DNA from: Ralstonia sp. A12
Lineage (GTDB): Bacteria; Pseudomonadota; Gammaproteobacteria; Burkholderiales; Burkholderiaceae
Assembly: GCF_000801955.1 (NCBI RefSeq)
Contig: NZ_JSZO01000011.1
Coordinates: 62,001-126,000 of the forward strand
Length of the DNA: 64,000 nucleotides
Reading direction: 5' to 3'
Positions 62,560 to 64,000 of the stretch are shown one piece after another (within the stretch, counting starts at the first letter, position 1; each line of letters begins with the position of its first letter). The position numbers and the translations under genes were made by a program. Under the pieces are notes generated by a model. It saw nothing but the letters and a program-made list of their open reading frames with translations, did not search any database and was not told the origin of the DNA.

Positions 62560-62705
62560 CCCTGGGGAGCACGTTGCGGCCAAAGGTCTCGCCTGGCGGT
62601 TCCGCTTGCAGCGGTCGCTGTCCACACCATGAGGCATTGGCGCCTCAAGTTTGTTGATGTGGACTTCCGAGCATTGCGCCCGGAATGGCTACTCCCCAAT
62701 GACAA
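62560..62705 (-). ncRNA. yybP-ykoY (manganese-sensing) riboswitch
   Basis: Read on the minus strand, the leader has TCATTGGGGAGTAGCC, then CAACAAACTTG, a variable stem, and GGCGAGACCTTTGGCCG, in the order and wording of the yybP-ykoY class, which binds Mn2+. It ends about 60 bases before the exchanger ATG. Coordinates are approximate; a covariance search would fix them. Confidence 0.85.
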
Positions 62706-62911
62706 CGGGCGCGAGTCTATCACGTGGGCGACAGGCGTTCTACCGGCCATTTACGTGGCGTAATACCGTCGTCACCCTCACTGTAGGCAGCTGATGCGCC
62801 CGTGCCACAACGGCATTCCGACGAGAGCCGAAGCGACGCCCTGGCATTCTGGCGATGGCCAGCATCGACATGGCGCAGTTTGGCGACGTGTTGTTGTCGT
62901 CCTGACTGCAC

Positions 62912-63769
62912 TCAGTCTGTGCGCCCAGCACGCAGGTCGCTCTTGCGGATGAGTTGCAGCAGCGTTTCCGCAGGCTTGGTCAGGCGCCGTGCCGACAGCG
63001 TGATGAACTCGATGGCCGGCAGGGGAGGCAACGCATCGCCGTTGACGGGCGGCACCAGTCCACCGCCGGCCAGGTCTTGCGCGCGCACCGTAATCCCCAG
63101 TCCGCCGCGTGCTGCGGCAATACAACCGGAATGGCTGCTGCTGGTGCAGACCACGCGCCAGAGCCAACCGGCTGCGGCCAGCGTGTCCAGCACCACCGAG
63201 CGGGTCACACTCGGCTCATTGACCAGGATGAGCGGCAGCGGCTGGTCCACGTCCACCACGGTGCCGGGTCGCGCCAGCCATTCGAGCTGCCCTCGGAATA
63301 GCGGCACCCCACGCCGCCCGCCTTCGCGGCGCTTGCCGATGATCAGGTCGAGCGAGCCGTCTTCGATGCCCTCGTAGAGCTTGCTGGTCATCCCCATCGT
63401 GATCTCGAGTTCGACATCGGGATGCGTCGCCCGGAACGCCGCCAGCAGATTGGGCAGTGGCCCTTGGGCCAGGTCTTCCGATGTCCCCAGCCGAACGCGC
63501 CCCTGCAGCCGCGGTGCGCTGAACTGCAGTTCGGCGCGCGCCAGTGATTCGAGGATCAACCGTGCGTGCACGAGCAACGCCTCGCCATCGGGCGTGAGCG
63601 ACAGGGAGTGGGTGTCTCGTACGAACAGCCGCCGGCTCACGCTCTGTTCCAGGCGGCGGATGTGATCGCTGACCGACGATTGCGACAAGCCAAGCTGGCG
63701 CCCGGCATCGGTAAAGCTGCGCGCCGCGGCCACGGTGGCGAAGGTCTGGATCCAAACGGGATTGAGCAT
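62912..63769 (-). CDS. LysR-family regulator
   Basis: A 285-residue LysR regulator: TFATVAAARSFTDAGRQLGL, SQSSVSDHIRRLEQSVSRRL, and an effector domain. It is divergent from the DHA2-type efflux gene at 63894, the common layout of a LysR activator controlling a drug exporter. The 62706-62911 stretch between it and the riboswitch shows nothing recognisable. Confidence 0.9.
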   Translation of the reverse strand: MLNPVWIQTFATVAAARSFTDAGRQLGLSQSSVSDHIRRLEQSVSRRLFVRDTHSLSLTPDGEALLVHARLILESLARAELQFSAPRLQGRVRLGTSEDLAQGPLPNLLAAFRATHPDVELEITMGMTSKLYEGIEDGSLDLIIGKRREGGRRGVPLFRGQLEWLARPGTVVDVDQPLPLILVNEPSVTRSVVLDTLAAAGWLWRVVCTSSSHSGCIAAARGGLGITVRAQDLAGGGLVPPVNGDALPPLPAIEFITLSARRLTKPAETLLQLIRKSDLRAGRTD

Positions 63770-63893
63770 GCGGCATTGTCATCGGAGATTCCGATTACAG
63801 TCAACGACTCTAGAGGGGTTCCCGATTGGTCAACCATGCGTAGCATTGCGGGTGGATGTCCGGAGCTTTCCGGACAGGCATTCCAGGATTCAC

Positions 63894-64000
63894 ATGCAGA
63901 CCGCTTCAACCTCCGCTGCCTCGCAAGACACCTCGCAGAAGGCCATGCTGTGGATCGTCTTTGCCGGCTTCTTCATGCAGGCGCTGGACACGACGATCGT
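63894..64000 (+). CDS. DHA2-family efflux permease (3' end outside window)
   Basis: The first 35 codons of a major-facilitator gene: after a short Ser/Ala-rich start comes the first membrane helix (AMLWIVFAGFFMQALDTTIV), with the LDTTIV motif typical of EmrB/QacA-type 14-helix exporters. The window ends within it. It is probably controlled by the divergent LysR gene. Confidence 0.8.
   Translation, partial: MQTASTSAASQDTSQKAMLWIVFAGFFMQALDTTI

Overview
The window is high-GC beta-proteobacterial DNA, most likely Ralstonia or a close Burkholderiales relative. The evidence is the chemotaxis/flagellar gene order (cheW, two receptors, cheR, cheD, cheB, cheY, cheZ, then flhB, flhA, flhF, an flhG-like gene, fliA), the codon use, and the many LysR-regulated accessory genes. 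No rRNA, tRNA, CRISPR array or transposase was seen.

Bases 1-8740 carry chemotaxis genes: the end of cheW, two paralogous methyl-accepting receptors that both end in a CheR/CheB-docking pentapeptide, then cheR-cheD-cheB and cheY-cheZ. Sigma-28-type promoter sequences precede the second receptor and cheY. The flagellar export and regulation genes follow at 13.9-15.0 kb (flhB) and 22.1-27.6 kb (flhA-flhF-flhG-like-fliA). Two blocks on the opposite strand break this flagellar run. The first (8.9-13.6 kb) holds a membrane-anchored formylglycine-generating enzyme, a lipoprotein sulfatase with an unusual active-site motif, a secreted serine hydrolase and a proline-rich protein. The second (15.3-21.7 kb) is a polymorphic-toxin-like island: an Rhs/YD-repeat gene with an in-frame stop, a 12-G tract upstream of it, and a string of small, lower-GC, unrelated orphan genes that look like displaced immunity genes.

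Bases 27.6-41.6 kb hold metabolic and housekeeping genes: a metallo-beta-lactamase-fold protein, an NCS2 purine permease, an isochorismatase-like hydrolase divergent from a GlxA-type regulator, YggT, a PEBP-like protein, and a GntR-led operon encoding an AprA-like flavoprotein, an AprB-like 2[4Fe-4S] ferredoxin, a HEAT-repeat protein and a DUF971-like protein. A MarR-acetyltransferase fusion is coupled to an arylamine N-acetyltransferase.

Bases 41.6-64 kb are accessory. They contain an unrecognised 558-residue protein, a small-ORF cassette beside a degenerate 21-bp repeat array (with a decayed second copy near 57.7 kb), three large Ser/Thr/Gly-rich lipoproteins, several LysR-controlled small-molecule operons (tautomerases, metal-dependent hydrolase, alpha/beta hydrolase), a YafY-type regulator with an obvious palindromic operator, and a cation exchanger preceded by a yybP-ykoY-type manganese riboswitch. 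The window ends inside a DHA2-type efflux gene.

The most interesting structures are a 115-bp palindromic element found immediately after the stop codons of cheZ and yggT, the Rhs/orphan-gene island inside the flagellar operon, the sulfatase whose CxPxR motif reads CAITR, the AprBA-like operon of unknown substrate, and the 21-bp array with its associated cassette.
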